From Brevibacterium luteolum (GTDB lineage: Bacteria > Actinomycetota > Actinomycetes > Actinomycetales > Brevibacteriaceae): a stretch of 64,000 nt of DNA. Shown here one piece after another: positions 35,532-45,383 of this stretch. The notes under the pieces are model-generated. The model was given only the letters and a program-made list of their open reading frames with translations. It was not told the origin of the DNA and did no database searches. Each line of letters opens with the position of its first letter. Positions within the stretch are counted from its first letter, which is position 1. The translations under genes and the position numbers were made by a program. Location of the stretch: contig NZ_JABEMC010000004.1 in the NCBI RefSeq assembly GCF_013004595.1, positions 62,001-126,000 on the forward strand, read 5' to 3'.

Positions 35532-36359
35532 TCAGTGGCGGATCCACCAGCCGTCTGCCGGGGCGACCGGCATCCGGCGCTTGTGCTCGCTGGCCAGGTA
35601 CAGATCCTCGATCCGCTCGGCTGCCGCCGCTGAGACCTCCCCGCCTTCGAGGTAGGCATCGATGTCGGCGTAGCCGACGCCGAGCGCGTCTTCGTCGGTG
35701 CTGCCCGGGGTCTCATCGAGAAGGTCGGCCGTCGGCACCTTCTGCCACAGCCGCTCAGGGGCGTCGAGGTGCTGCAGCAGCGCTGCCCCCTGCCCCTTCG
35801 TCAGCCCGGTCAGCGGGGTGACGTCAGCGGCCCCGTCGCCGAACTTCGTGTAGAAGCCGGTGACCGCCTCGGCGGCGTGATCGGTGCCGAGGACGAGGCT
35901 GGAGCGCTGCGCGGCGATCGCGTACTGCACGAGCATCCGCTGGCGAGCCTTGACATTGCCCTTGTTGAAGTCCGTCATCGTCTCACCGGTGGCCGCGTTG
36001 AACGCCTCGACCGTGGCGTCGACGGCGCCGGCGATGTCGACGGTGAGCGCGACGTCCGGACGGATGAACTCCATGGCGGCCTGTGCGTCATCTTCGTCAT
36101 GCTGCACCCGGTAGGGCAGGCGGACGGCGCAGAACGTCGCGTCCACTCCCCTGCCGCGCAGCTGTTCGGCAGCCAGCTGGGCGAGCCTGCCGGCCAGCGT
36201 CGAGTCCTGGCCGCCGGAGATACCGAGGACGAATCCCTTCGTCGCTGTCGACAGGCAGTAGTCGACGAGGAACTGCACGCGGGTCCCGATCTCGGTCGCT
36301 GGGTCGATGACCGGGCTGACCTGGAGAGTCGACCGGATCCGTTCGGACAGTGCACTCAT
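35532..36359 (-). CDS. nadE: Ammonia-dependent NAD(+) synthetase
   Basis: Last step of NAD synthesis: amidation of deamido-NAD with ammonia and ATP. The PP-loop [15 protein letters not shown] is at about residues 46-60; [20 protein letters not shown] and the C-terminal [11 protein letters not shown] are family blocks. Length 275 equals the E. coli type, with no glutaminase domain. The ATG at 36357-36359 has GGAAAGGGA upstream; the longer open frame overlaps leuS and is not protein-like. Confidence 0.95.
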   Translation of the reverse strand: MSALSERIRSTLQVSPVIDPATEIGTRVQFLVDYCLSTATKGFVLGISGGQDSTLAGRLAQLAAEQLRGRGVDATFCAVRLPYRVQHDEDDAQAAMEFIRPDVALTVDIAGAVDATVEAFNAATGETMTDFNKGNVKARQRMLVQYAIAAQRSSLVLGTDHAAEAVTGFYTKFGDGAADVTPLTGLTKGQGAALLQHLDAPERLWQKVPTADLLDETPGSTDEDALGVGYADIDAYLEGGEVSAAAAERIEDLYLASEHKRRMPVAPADGWWIRH

Positions 36360-36408
36360 GGATTCCCTTTCCAGCCGGTGCCGGGCACCAGCTCGATCAG
36401 TGTCTCGC

Positions 36409-39285
36409 TCAGTTGTCCGGGACGATGTTGACGAGCTTCGGCGCACGCACGATGACCTTGAGCACACCTGCGCCGGCCAGGGTGCGCTTGGCGCCGTTGG
36501 ACTCCAGAGCCAGCTTCTCCAGCTCTTCAGCCGAAATATCGGGTGAGACCTCGAGCCGGTCGCGGACCTTGCCCTTGATCTGCACGACGCAGGTGACCGT
36601 GTCCTGGCCGAGGAACTGCTCATCGGCGACCGGGAACGGCTCGTAGGTGATGGTCTCGCTGTGGCCCAGCCGCTCCCAGATCTCCTCGGCGATGTGCGGG
36701 GCCAGCGGTGAGAGCATGATCGTCAGCGGTTCGATCACCGCGCGCGGGCTCACGCCCTGCTTCGTCAGGTGGTTCGTCAGCACGATGAGCTTGGCGACAG
36801 CGGTGTTGAACCGCATGTGCTCCATGTCGTCGCGCACACCGGCGATCGTCGTGTGCAGCACCCGCAGCGTCTCGCGGTCCGGTGCGTCATCGACGACAGC
36901 GAGCTCGCCGGTGTTCTCGTCGACGATGAGGCGCCACACACGCTGCAGGAACCGCTGTGAGCCCACGACCGCGCGGGTCTCCCAGGCGCGGGAGAGCTCA
37001 AGAGGGCCCATCGACATCTCGTACAGCCGGAAGGTATCGGCACCGTAGGCGTCGTAGATCTCATCGGGGGTCACGACATTCTTCAGCGATTTGCCGATCT
37101 TGCCGTACTCGCGGTTCACCTGCTGCCCGTTGTGCCAGAAGGTCGCCTCGCCGGAATCATCAACGCGCTCTTCGACTTCGTCTGCCTGGACATAGGCGCC
37201 GCGGGAATCGGTGTAGGCGTAGGCCTGGATGTAACCCTGGTTGATGAGCTTGTGGAAGGGCTCATAGGAGCTCAGGTGGCCGAGGTCGTGGAGCACTTTG
37301 TGCCAGAACCGCGAGTACAGCAGATGCAGGACAGCGTGCTCGACTCCGCCCACGTACAGATCCGCGCCACCGGATTCGGCGTTCGCACGCGGGCCCAGCC
37401 AGTACTCCTCATTCGCCGGGTCGACAAGCTGCTCATCGTTCGTCGGATCGGCGTATCGCAGCTGGTACCACGAGGAGCCGGCCCAATTCGGCATCGTCGA
37501 GGTCTCCCGGCGGTAGGTCTTCGGACCGTCTCCGAGGTCAAGGGTGACGTTGACCCAGTCGGTGTTGCGACCCAGCGGCGGCTCGGGCTTCGAGTCGACG
37601 TCGTCGCTGTCGAAGGTGCGCGGCGAGAAGTCCGGAACCTCAGGCAGTGTCACCGGCAGCTGCTCGGCCGGCAGCGGGATCGGCGTGCCGTCTTCGTCAT
37701 AGACGACCGGGAACGGCTCACCCCAGTAGCGCTGACGGCTGAACAGCCAGTCGCGCAGCCGGTACTGCGTCGTCGCCTCGGCCAGGCCGCGGCCGGCGAG
37801 CCACGAGATGACAGCGTCCTTGGCCTCACCGACGCCGGCACCGTTGATGTCGATCTCGTCGTTGGCAGAGTTGATCTTGACGCCCTCACCGGCGAACGGC
37901 TTGTCCTCGTCGTGGTCCTCGCCCGGCTGGACGGTGCGGATGTAGGGCAGATCGAAGGTCTTGGCGAAGTCCCAGTCGCGGACGTCCTCTGCCGGCACAC
38001 CCATGATCGCCCCGGTCCCGTAGCCCATGAGGACGTAATCGGCGACGAAGACGGGGATGTCCTCACCGGTGGCCGGGTTCGGTACCCAGGTGCCGGTGAA
38101 CACACCGGTCTTGTCCTTGTTCTCCTGGCGCTGCACCGAGGTCATGGCCGCAGCCTGGCGCTGGTAGGCGGCGATCGCCTCGGCCGGGGTGCTGCCCTCA
38201 CCGCGCCACGCTGCCGGGACGGAGTCGTCCCAGGATTCGGTTGTCACGGCGTCGACGAGCGGGTGCTCGGGGCTGAGCACGAGGTAGGTGGCGCCGAAGA
38301 TCGTGTCAGGGCGGGTGGTGTAGACGTCGATGCTGACGTCCTCACGGACCGGGAAGGTGATCTGCGCACCGGTCGAGCGGCCGATCCAATTGCGCTGCAT
38401 GGCCTTGACCGCCTCGGGCCAGTCGACGGTGTCGAGATCGTCGATGAGGCGATCAGCGTAGGCGGTGATGCGCATGTTCCACTGGCGCAGGCGGCGGGTG
38501 AAGACCGGGAAGTTGCCGCGTTCGGAGCGGCCTTCTGCGGTGACCTCCTCATTGGCCAGCACGGTGCCCAGGCCCGGGCACCAGTTGACCGGGGAATCCG
38601 ACAGGTAGGCCAAGCGGTAGTTCTGCAGCACGTCCTCACGTTCAGCAGCTGACAGCTCCGCCCACGCGGTGCCGGTGCCGGTGTCGCGGCCGGCTTCGAA
38701 CTGGGAGACGAGCTCGCCGATCGGGCGGGCGGCACCACGGCCGTCGGCAGCCTCGGGGTCGTACCAGGAGTTGAAGATCTGCAGGAAGACCCACTGCGTC
38801 CACTTGACGAACTCAGCATCCGTGGTCGCGAACGTTCGCCGTGCGTCGTGCCCGAGGCCGAGCCGGCGCAGCTGCCGGCGCATAGTGGCGATGTTCTCCT
38901 CGGTTGTCTTCTGCGGATGCGCCCCGGTCTGCACAGCGAACTGTTCGGCCGGCAGGCCGAAGGCGTCATAGCCGAGGGCGTGCATGACGTTCTTGCCGTT
39001 CATCCGCTGGAAGCGGGCGTAGACGTCAGTGGCGACATAACCCAGCGGGTGTCCGACGTGCAGCCCCTTGCCCGAGGGGTAGGGGAACATGTCCATGATG
39101 TAGGCGGTCTCACGGCCTTCGGCGGTGGCGCCGCGGCGCGTGCTGGCTAGCTCGCCGACCGGGTTCGGCGCGGCGAAGGTCTCCTCGGCCTCCCAGCGGT
39201 CCTGCCACTTCGCCTCGAGCTGACCGGCGAGCTCCGCGTCGTAGCGGTAGTCGACGGTGTTCGAGCGCGAATCGGAGGTGCTCAT
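36409..39285 (-). CDS. leuS: Leucine--tRNA ligase
   Basis: Class I synthetase that charges tRNA-Leu. The HIGH-type motif is [16 protein letters not shown] (about residues 91-106), a CP1 editing domain follows, and the KMSKS loop appears as KIGKSLKN. Anticodon-binding and C-terminal domains are complete at 958 residues. GAAAGG precedes the ATG; TAGAAT at 39340-39345 is a plausible -10, giving a leader of about 50 bases with no room for a T-box. Confidence 0.96.
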   Translation of the reverse strand: MSTSDSRSNTVDYRYDAELAGQLEAKWQDRWEAEETFAAPNPVGELASTRRGATAEGRETAYIMDMFPYPSGKGLHVGHPLGYVATDVYARFQRMNGKNVMHALGYDAFGLPAEQFAVQTGAHPQKTTEENIATMRRQLRRLGLGHDARRTFATTDAEFVKWTQWVFLQIFNSWYDPEAADGRGAARPIGELVSQFEAGRDTGTGTAWAELSAAEREDVLQNYRLAYLSDSPVNWCPGLGTVLANEEVTAEGRSERGNFPVFTRRLRQWNMRITAYADRLIDDLDTVDWPEAVKAMQRNWIGRSTGAQITFPVREDVSIDVYTTRPDTIFGATYLVLSPEHPLVDAVTTESWDDSVPAAWRGEGSTPAEAIAAYQRQAAAMTSVQRQENKDKTGVFTGTWVPNPATGEDIPVFVADYVLMGYGTGAIMGVPAEDVRDWDFAKTFDLPYIRTVQPGEDHDEDKPFAGEGVKINSANDEIDINGAGVGEAKDAVISWLAGRGLAEATTQYRLRDWLFSRQRYWGEPFPVVYDEDGTPIPLPAEQLPVTLPEVPDFSPRTFDSDDVDSKPEPPLGRNTDWVNVTLDLGDGPKTYRRETSTMPNWAGSSWYQLRYADPTNDEQLVDPANEEYWLGPRANAESGGADLYVGGVEHAVLHLLYSRFWHKVLHDLGHLSSYEPFHKLINQGYIQAYAYTDSRGAYVQADEVEERVDDSGEATFWHNGQQVNREYGKIGKSLKNVVTPDEIYDAYGADTFRLYEMSMGPLELSRAWETRAVVGSQRFLQRVWRLIVDENTGELAVVDDAPDRETLRVLHTTIAGVRDDMEHMRFNTAVAKLIVLTNHLTKQGVSPRAVIEPLTIMLSPLAPHIAEEIWERLGHSETITYEPFPVADEQFLGQDTVTCVVQIKGKVRDRLEVSPDISAEELEKLALESNGAKRTLAGAGVLKVIVRAPKLVNIVPDN

Positions 39286-39521
39286 GGATGTGCCTTTCGG
39301 AGTTCGGGTGCAGGTCGGCGCCAGCGGCGCGATGCAAGCATTCTACGTGCGTGCCGCACCCGGTGCCACACGATCCCAGCACCGCTCTTCGGCCGCTCCG
39401 GACCCGCCATCTCAGAGGAGTGCTCCAGGACACATGCGTGATAGTTTTGAGGCTGAGATCGGCGCTGAATGCACACGCCGATACTGCCCCTGCAGCGAAG
39501 CGCCCTAAGGAGATGTGCCCA

Positions 39522-41354
39522 ATGGCCGAGACCATGATGCAGTCCGTCACCCCGGTGAGTGGATTCGAGTTCGATCCGGAACCGAACCTTCCGGCCACGC
39601 TCATCAACCGGGCGGCGCGGGACCCGCATGGCATCGCGCTGTCGCGGCAGCAGAACGGCGAGTGGATCGACGTCACCGCGCAGGCCTTCCTCCACCAGGT
39701 CGAAGCACTGGCCAAGGGACTCATCGCCGCGGGCGTGCAGCCGGGCCAGCGGGTCGGCATCTTCGGCTCGACCGCATACGAGTGGACCCTGGCCGACTAC
39801 GCGATCTGGTTCGCTGGCGGGGTCACCGTCCCCTTCTACGACACCTCGTCTCGTGACCAGCTGGCCTGGATGCTCGAGGACGCCGAGGTGTTCTGCGGGT
39901 TCGTGCAGTCCGAAGACCACGCACAGCGCATCCGGGAGGCCTTCGCCGATGTCGAGGCGCTCGCCGATCGCGAGCCGACGATCTGGATCTGGACCGAAGA
40001 CGGCATCGCCGGCCTGCTGCGCGACGGTGCGGACATCAGCGATGAGGAGCTGAAGGAGCGTACCAGCTACGCGACCCAGGACGATATCGCCACCCTCATC
40101 TACACCTCGGGAACCACCGGCCGTTCGAAGGGCTGCGTGCTCACCCACGGCAACTTCGTGCTCACCTCCCAGGCCGTCATCCATCAGGCTGGAGAGATCA
40201 TCCGGCCCGGTGCCCGCTGCCTGCTGTTCCTGCCGCTGGCCCATGTGCTCGCCCGCTTCATCCAGGTCGTCACCATCCAGGGTGACGGCACGCTGGCCCA
40301 CGAGGGCGATCTCAAGAAGCTCACCGACGCACTCGGCAGCTTCCGGCCGACCTTCATCCTCGGCGTGCCGCGCGTGTTCGAGAAGGTCTTCAACGCCGCC
40401 CTGTCCAAAGCCGAAGCCGGCGGCAAGCAGAAGATCTTCCGCGCCGCCGAGGCGGTGGCCGTGCTCTACTCCCAGGCCCTCGACGCCGGCCGGGTGCCGC
40501 TGACGCTGCGCGCCCAGCATGCGCTGTTCGACAAGCTCGTGTACTCGAAGCTGCGCGAGGTGATGGGAGGCCGGGTCACGCATGCGATCTCCGGCGGCGG
40601 GCCGCTGGGTGAGCATCTCGGCCACTTCTTCCGCGGCGTCGGCCTCATCGTGCTCGAAGGCTACGGTCTGACCGAGACCACCGCCCCGGTGACGGTCAAC
40701 ATCCCGGCGAAGTCGAAGATCGGCACCGTCGGCGTGCCGCTGCCCGGCTGCGCGGTGGCCATCGCTCCCGACGGCGAGGTCCTCGCCAAGGGCGTGTGCG
40801 TCTTCCGCGAGTACTGGAAGAACCCGGAGGCCACCGAGAAGGACTTCATGGACGGCTGGTTCGCCACCGGTGACATCGGCGACCTCGATGAAGACGGCTA
40901 TCTGCGCATCACCGGCCGGAAGAAGGAGCTCATCGTCACCTCGTCGGGCAAGAACGTCGCACCGGCTCCGATCGAGGACGCGCTGCGCCGCCACATGCTC
41001 ATCCATCAGCCGGTGCTCATCGGCGACAACCGCAACTTCATCTCAGCGCTCATCTTCCTCGATCCGGAGATGCTGCCGACCTGGCTGGAGAACCACGGCC
41101 TGCCGAAGATGGACCTCGAAGAGGCCTCGGCGAACCCCGAGGTCCACGCGGCCATCGAGAAGGCCGTCGAACGCGTCAACCGGAAGGTCTCGAAGGCGGA
41201 GAGCATCCGCGCATTCCGCATCGTGCCTGCCGAGCTGACCGAGCAGAACGGCTACCTGTCGGCCAAGCAGTCGGTCAAGCGCCACCTCATCGACCGGGAC
41301 TTCGCTGACGTCATCGACGACATCTACGCATCGTCGAACGGCCAGCAGAGCTGA
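39522..41354 (+). CDS. AMP-dependent long-chain acyl-CoA synthetase (FadD15-like)
   Basis: Adenylate-forming enzyme that activates fatty acids to acyl-CoA. P-loop YTSGTTGRSKGCVLTHGN (about residues 190-207), EGYGLTETTAPVT, the hinge block GWFATGDIGDLDEDGYLRIT and GRKKELIVTSSGKNVAP are present, and the C-terminal catalytic Lys region reads SAKQSVKRH. Length 610. The ATG at 39522 follows AAGGAG by nine bases; an ATG at 39513 is too close to it. It ends with a strong hairpin that abuts the next promoter. Confidence 0.92.
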   Translation: MAETMMQSVTPVSGFEFDPEPNLPATLINRAARDPHGIALSRQQNGEWIDVTAQAFLHQVEALAKGLIAAGVQPGQRVGIFGSTAYEWTLADYAIWFAGGVTVPFYDTSSRDQLAWMLEDAEVFCGFVQSEDHAQRIREAFADVEALADREPTIWIWTEDGIAGLLRDGADISDEELKERTSYATQDDIATLIYTSGTTGRSKGCVLTHGNFVLTSQAVIHQAGEIIRPGARCLLFLPLAHVLARFIQVVTIQGDGTLAHEGDLKKLTDALGSFRPTFILGVPRVFEKVFNAALSKAEAGGKQKIFRAAEAVAVLYSQALDAGRVPLTLRAQHALFDKLVYSKLREVMGGRVTHAISGGGPLGEHLGHFFRGVGLIVLEGYGLTETTAPVTVNIPAKSKIGTVGVPLPGCAVAIAPDGEVLAKGVCVFREYWKNPEATEKDFMDGWFATGDIGDLDEDGYLRITGRKKELIVTSSGKNVAPAPIEDALRRHMLIHQPVLIGDNRNFISALIFLDPEMLPTWLENHGLPKMDLEEASANPEVHAAIEKAVERVNRKVSKAESIRAFRIVPAELTEQNGYLSAKQSVKRHLIDRDFADVIDDIYASSNGQQS

Positions 41355-41397
41355 CAGCTGAGTCCTCCCGGCACTCGGCAGGGTGAGATCTGAGCCG

Positions 41398-41432
41398 AGG
41401 GCGGCTGCATCTGCGCGATGCAGCCGCCCTTT
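41398..41432 (+). terminator. Terminator of the acyl-CoA synthetase gene
   Basis: AGGGCGGCTGCAT (41398-41410) and ATGCAGCCGCCCT (41418-41430) form a perfect 13-base stem with a 7-base loop, followed by TTT's first bases. It directly touches the -10 box of the next gene. Confidence 0.85.
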
Positions 41433-41437
41433 AGACT
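41432..41437 (+). promoter_or_regulatory. -10 box of leaderless PPK2 gene (copy 2)
   Basis: TAGACT is six bases before the ATG at 41444. The upstream terminator stem occupies the place where the -35 hexamer should be. Confidence 0.5.
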
Positions 41438-41443
41438 GTGTCT

Positions 41444-42433
41444 ATGAGTGACGAGCGCAACAAAGGGACGAAGACATCTGACTCCGCAGCCGGCAACGGC
41501 AGCGCTGGAGAATTCGAGCTCACACCTGAGGGCGTGCCCGATTTCGCCAACGAGATCGACGAGATCCGGGAGCTGTCGAAGAAGCTCAAGTCCCGCTCCA
41601 GCGACTCCGAGGCGTGGAAGCACGGCTACCCGTACGACCAGAAGCTCACCCGGCGCCGGTATGAGCGTGAGAAGCGCCAGCTGCAGATCGAGCTGCTGAA
41701 GATGCAGACGTGGGTGCGCGAGACCAAGCAGAAGATCGTCATCATCTTCGAAGGCCGCGATGCCGCCGGCAAGGGCGGGGCGATCAAACGCTTCACCGAG
41801 CACCTGAATCCGCGCGGCGCTCGCGTCGTCGCCCTGGAGAAGCCCACCGAGCGGGAGAAGACCCAGTGGTTCTTCCAGCGCTACGTCCAGCATCTGCCCG
41901 CCGGCGGAGAGATCGTGCTGTTCGACCGCTCCTGGTACAACCGCGCCGGCGTCGAACGGGTGATGGGCTACTGCACACCGACGCAGTACCTGGAATTCAC
42001 CCGCTCCTGCCCCGAGTTCGAGAACATGCTCGTGCAGTCGGGCACCCACATCATCAAGTTCTGGTTCTCCGTCGGCCGCGAAGAGCAGCTGCACCGCTTC
42101 GGCGCCCGCCGCACGGATCCGATCAAGCAGTGGAAGCTCTCCCCCACCGACCTTGCCAGCCTCGACAAATGGGATGCCTACACCGAGGCGAAGAACGCGA
42201 TGTTCTTCTACACCGACACCCCGGCCGCCCCGTGGACGGTTGTGAAGTCCAACGACAAGAAACGCGCTCGTTTGGAAGCGATGCGCTACGTGCTCAACCA
42301 ATTCGACTACCCGGGCAAAGACCAGCGGGTGGCGCGGGCGGCTGATCCGCTCATCGTCGGCTCTCCACGCGACATGTATGACGATGGCGAAACTCCGACC
42401 GACGCGTTTCCCACCACCCTCAGCGGGGACTAA
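41444..42433 (+). CDS. ppk2: Polyphosphate kinase 2 (PPK2, copy 2)
   Basis: Polyphosphate-dependent nucleotide kinase. Walker A-like FEGRDAAGKGGAIKRF (about residues 100-115), FDRSWYNRAGVERVMG, the lid block RRTDPIKQWKLSPTDLAS and FYTDTPAAPWTVVKSNDKK are the diagnostic PPK2 blocks. Length 329 fits the single-domain type that mostly makes NTP from NDP. The N-terminal 40 residues are polar. Leaderless ATG at 41444, chosen over an in-frame GTG two codons earlier. A second, divergent PPK2 is at 12296-13210. Confidence 0.93.
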   Translation: MSDERNKGTKTSDSAAGNGSAGEFELTPEGVPDFANEIDEIRELSKKLKSRSSDSEAWKHGYPYDQKLTRRRYEREKRQLQIELLKMQTWVRETKQKIVIIFEGRDAAGKGGAIKRFTEHLNPRGARVVALEKPTEREKTQWFFQRYVQHLPAGGEIVLFDRSWYNRAGVERVMGYCTPTQYLEFTRSCPEFENMLVQSGTHIIKFWFSVGREEQLHRFGARRTDPIKQWKLSPTDLASLDKWDAYTEAKNAMFFYTDTPAAPWTVVKSNDKKRARLEAMRYVLNQFDYPGKDQRVARAADPLIVGSPRDMYDDGETPTDAFPTTLSGD

Positions 42434-42512
42434 GCTCATTCACATAGCTCCTCATCAGAGCCGCAGAACAAGGAGCATTGCCGTCAGACAGCCCCCTCGA
42501 GGAAGCGAAGAT

Positions 42513-43568
42513 ATGGAACCCGACAACCGGATCTTGGTGAGTTCGAGCTCAGCGGCGGCCTCCGCCCGGAGCTTCATGAATAAGCCGGCAGTGGCACACC
42601 TGATGGCCACGCTGCAGCGCTTCGGCCAGCGGCTGGGCAGCCAGTTCGGTGCCGCGATCACCTACTTCCTCGTCCTCGCCCTCATACCGACGCTTATGTT
42701 CGCCTTCGCGGCGCTGGGCTTCATCCTTGACATCGTGCGCCCCGAACTCGTCGACGTCGTCACCCAGAAGCTGCACGAGTTCGCGCCCGGCCAGGACCAG
42801 CTTGTCGAGATGCTGCAGAACTTCATCGACAACTGGCAGGCCGTCGGCATCGTCGGCATCATCTCCGCGCTCTACACCGCGCAGGGATTCATCGGCAACC
42901 TCAAGGACGCCATCCGCGCCCAGCTGCGCAAGGACATGGACGCCAAGCCGCAGGAGAACTTCGTCGTCCGCACCCTGTCGAACATCGTCACCCTCATCGG
43001 CCTGCTCATCGGCGTCGGCCTGACGATCGGCCTGACCGTCATCGGCACCGGCCTGCAGACCACCATCGTCGAATGGCTCCAGCTGCCCGGCTGGGTCACC
43101 CCGGTGCTGACGATCACCCCGATCATCATCACGCTGTTCTCCTCGTGGCTGATCTTCATGTTCCTGTTCACGATGATCCCGATCCACCCGATCCAGCCGC
43201 GCACCAAGCGCCTCGGCTCGCTCTTCGGCGCCATCGCGCTTACCCTGCTGCTGAACATCGCCACCGTGCTCATCGACCTGTTCTCCGGTTCACCGACCGC
43301 TGCACTGTTCGGCCCGGTCATCGCGATCATGCTCTCGATGAACGTCTTCGCCCGCATCATCCTCATGGTCGCCGCCTGGATGGGCACCGCCGATGACGAG
43401 CCGATCTTCGGCACCATCGCCGAAGCCCCGCCGGCCAGCCGCGAACAGCTCTCCCGCGCGCAGGGCAGCGCCGAGACGATCGGTGCGCTGGCCGTGGCCG
43501 GCAGCCTCATCGCCGTCACCATCCTCGGGTTCAACCGGTGGGCCGACAAACACGACACGCTCCGCTGA
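42513..43568 (+). CDS. YihY/BrkB (YhjD) family membrane protein
   Basis: Multi-pass inner-membrane protein; the family is linked to envelope lipid transport or was once annotated as RNase BN. About six hydrophobic segments between residues 45 and 345, with GAAITYFLVLALIPTLMFAF and YTAQGFIGNLKDAI as recognisable blocks. Length 351. The ATG at 42513 has GAGGAAG upstream. Its last 31 bases overlap the start of the 3-methyladenine glycosylase gene, so the two are co-transcribed. Confidence 0.88.
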   Translation: MEPDNRILVSSSSAAASARSFMNKPAVAHLMATLQRFGQRLGSQFGAAITYFLVLALIPTLMFAFAALGFILDIVRPELVDVVTQKLHEFAPGQDQLVEMLQNFIDNWQAVGIVGIISALYTAQGFIGNLKDAIRAQLRKDMDAKPQENFVVRTLSNIVTLIGLLIGVGLTIGLTVIGTGLQTTIVEWLQLPGWVTPVLTITPIIITLFSSWLIFMFLFTMIPIHPIQPRTKRLGSLFGAIALTLLLNIATVLIDLFSGSPTAALFGPVIAIMLSMNVFARIILMVAAWMGTADDEPIFGTIAEAPPASREQLSRAQGSAETIGALAVAGSLIAVTILGFNRWADKHDTLR

Positions 43569-44197
43569 CGGGCTTCTTCGACCGCAGCGTCCACACCGTC
43601 GCGCCGCAGTTGCTCGGCGGGATCCTCACCTGCACCGACGGTGAGACCACGATCGCGGTGCGACTGACCGAAGTCGAGGCCTACGGCGGAGACGACGACC
43701 CCGGCTCGCACGCCTTCCGCGGGCGTACCGAACGCAACGCGACGATGTTCGGCCCACCCGGGCACCTGTACTGCTATCTGTCCTACGGCATGCACCGGCT
43801 GCTCAACATCGTCTGCCAGGATCCCGGCGACCCGGCCGCCGTGCTGCTGCGCGCCGGCGAGGTCATCACCGGCCACGAGGTGGCCCGCGCCCGCCGCGCA
43901 CAGCGCCGCGGTGGGCAGGTGACCGACCGTGAGCTCGCCCGCGGCCCCGGCTGCCTCGGCCAGGTCTTCGCCGCCAGCGCAGCCACCGACGGGGCGGCAC
44001 TCACCGTGCCCGAGGCGCCGGCCGGCTGGTCCTTCACCCCGCCTGCCGAACCGGTCGAGTACGTCGCAGGCCCCCGCGTCGGCGTCTCCGGTCCCGGTGG
44101 TGACCCCGACGCCTTCCCCTGGAGGTATTCGATACCCGGGGATGCGACCGTTTCGCGCTTCGTCCCCGGCCGCAACGTCACGAAAGCAGGGTCATGA
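43538..44197 (+). CDS. DNA-3-methyladenine glycosylase (Mpg/AAG family)
   Basis: Removes alkylated purines from DNA. Family blocks LTEVEAYGGDDDPGSHAFRG (the catalytic Glu region), RNATMFGPPGHLYCYLSYGMH and VLLRAGEV are present, and the C terminus has GPRVGVSGPGGDP. Length 219 is complete. The GTG start at 43538 is inside the preceding gene; no ATG or GTG lies between it and the conserved FFDRSVHTVAPQLLGG region. It overlaps the following kinase by 4 bases. Confidence 0.93.
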   Translation: MGRQTRHAPLTGFFDRSVHTVAPQLLGGILTCTDGETTIAVRLTEVEAYGGDDDPGSHAFRGRTERNATMFGPPGHLYCYLSYGMHRLLNIVCQDPGDPAAVLLRAGEVITGHEVARARRAQRRGGQVTDRELARGPGCLGQVFAASAATDGAALTVPEAPAGWSFTPPAEPVEYVAGPRVGVSGPGGDPDAFPWRYSIPGDATVSRFVPGRNVTKAGS

Positions 44198-44937
44198 CCT
44201 TCCGCAAGACCGGCAACCACGTCCCCTCAGACTTCTTCGCCACCGAAGCCGGCGGATTGCGCTGGCTGGCCGAACCCGGAACCGTCGACGTCGCTGGCGT
44301 CATCGATGTCTCGGAGACCGGGCTGATCCTGGAGCGCATCGACGAAGCTCCTGCGACCCGCGAGGCCGCTGCTGACTTCGGCCACCGTCTTGCCGCCCTC
44401 CACCAGGCACCGGCCGGTCGATTCGGCGACAACCCACCGAAGGTCGAAACCTACTACTTCGGCCCGCTGAGCCAGCCGCTGAAGATCACAACACGCTTTG
44501 CCGACAGCTGCGGTGAGGCCTACGCAGCACGCCTTGAGTCCCTGGCCGGATACGACCCCAACCCGCCTGCCGAGGTCACCCAGCTCATCGAGCGGATCGG
44601 CGCAGGCACCTTCGACGACGATGCCGCCCCTGCCCGCGTCCACGGCGACCTGTGGGCCGGCAACCTGCTCTTCACCTCGGGCACGGCCGCCCTCATCGAC
44701 CCAGCCGCCTGGGCCGGCCACCCGCTCATCGACCTCGGGATGCTCAGCCTCTTCAGCGCCCCGCACCTGGAGACGATCATCGGCGCCTGGGCCGAGGCCT
44801 ATCCGGTCGACATGCTCGGCCGCGACTGGCGTGAGCGCATCGAGCTGTATCAGTTCTTCGGCCTCTACGCCCACGCGGTGCTCTTCGGCGGCGGCTACCG
44901 GCAGGCGAGCATCACAGCCGCCCGGCAGTATCTGTGA
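44194..44937 (+). CDS. Fructosamine kinase family protein
   Basis: Aminoglycoside-phosphotransferase-like kinase of the fructosamine-3-kinase group, which may repair glycated protein or RNA amines. Catalytic loop VHGDLWAGNLLF (about residues 148-159), the metal-binding LIDPAAWAGHPLIDLGML and RLAALHQ are visible. Length 247, shorter than 280-300 residue members; the N-lobe is compact. The ATG overlaps the glycosylase stop (ATGA). Pairing with a base-excision enzyme suggests a repair unit, but that is inference. Confidence 0.87.
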   Translation: MTFRKTGNHVPSDFFATEAGGLRWLAEPGTVDVAGVIDVSETGLILERIDEAPATREAAADFGHRLAALHQAPAGRFGDNPPKVETYYFGPLSQPLKITTRFADSCGEAYAARLESLAGYDPNPPAEVTQLIERIGAGTFDDDAAPARVHGDLWAGNLLFTSGTAALIDPAAWAGHPLIDLGMLSLFSAPHLETIIGAWAEAYPVDMLGRDWRERIELYQFFGLYAHAVLFGGGYRQASITAARQYL

Positions 44938-45003
44938 GGTCAGTGTCGTCTAGGCTGAGGGCAGCACGCCTGCACCCGCACGGATAAGGAAGAGGGACCC
45001 GCT

Positions 45004-45339
45004 ATGTCCGTCGTCAAGATCAATGCCCTGACCGTCCCGGCCGAGACCGGTGATGAGATCGTCAACCGGTTCGCCCCGGCCATCGAACGGCTCGACAGCT
45101 TCGAGGGCTTTGAGCGGTTCGCGCTGCTCAAGCCGACTGATGACCGTTCGGTGTGGTTCGTCTACACGCAGTGGGCCAGCGAAGAGGCCTACGAGGGCTG
45201 GAAGAACTCACGGTCCTTCGCCAGCAGTCATGCCGAGGGTGCGGAGAAGAAGAAGCCGGTGGCCACCGGCGCTGAGCTGCTGGAGTTCGAGACGACGCTC
45301 GAGGCCACGGGGTTCGGCAGCGGCGGCGCTGGCCAGTAG
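45004..45339 (+). CDS. MhuD-like haem-degrading monooxygenase (ABM fold)
   Basis: Small dimeric ferredoxin-like protein. The opening SVVKINALTVPAE and later PVATGAELLEFE closely follow mycobacterial MhuD. The residues that matter there are present: N7, W66 and a His at 76. These support haem binding and oxidative opening to release iron. Length 111. TAGGCT (44951-44956) and GGAAGAGGGA give a normal promoter and ribosome site. It stands 44 bases before gap and may be co-transcribed with it. Other ABM proteins are polyketide monooxygenases, but the active-site match favours haem. Confidence 0.82.
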   Translation: MSVVKINALTVPAETGDEIVNRFAPAIERLDSFEGFERFALLKPTDDRSVWFVYTQWASEEAYEGWKNSRSFASSHAEGAEKKKPVATGAELLEFETTLEATGFGSGGAGQ

Positions 45340-45383
45340 GATTGTGCGAAGTAGCTGAGACAGGATTCGAAAGGGAATTTCTG

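Noticed and set aside
37132..38652. 506-codon plus-strand open frame opposite leuS
   Set aside because: Antisense shadow of leuS.
39286..39521. Possible T-box or attenuator in the 236 bases between leuS and the acyl-CoA synthetase gene
   Set aside because: The predicted leuS leader is only about 50 bases, with no T-box sequence or specifier hairpin; I see only the -10-like TAGAAT for leuS and the AAGGAG site of the synthetase.
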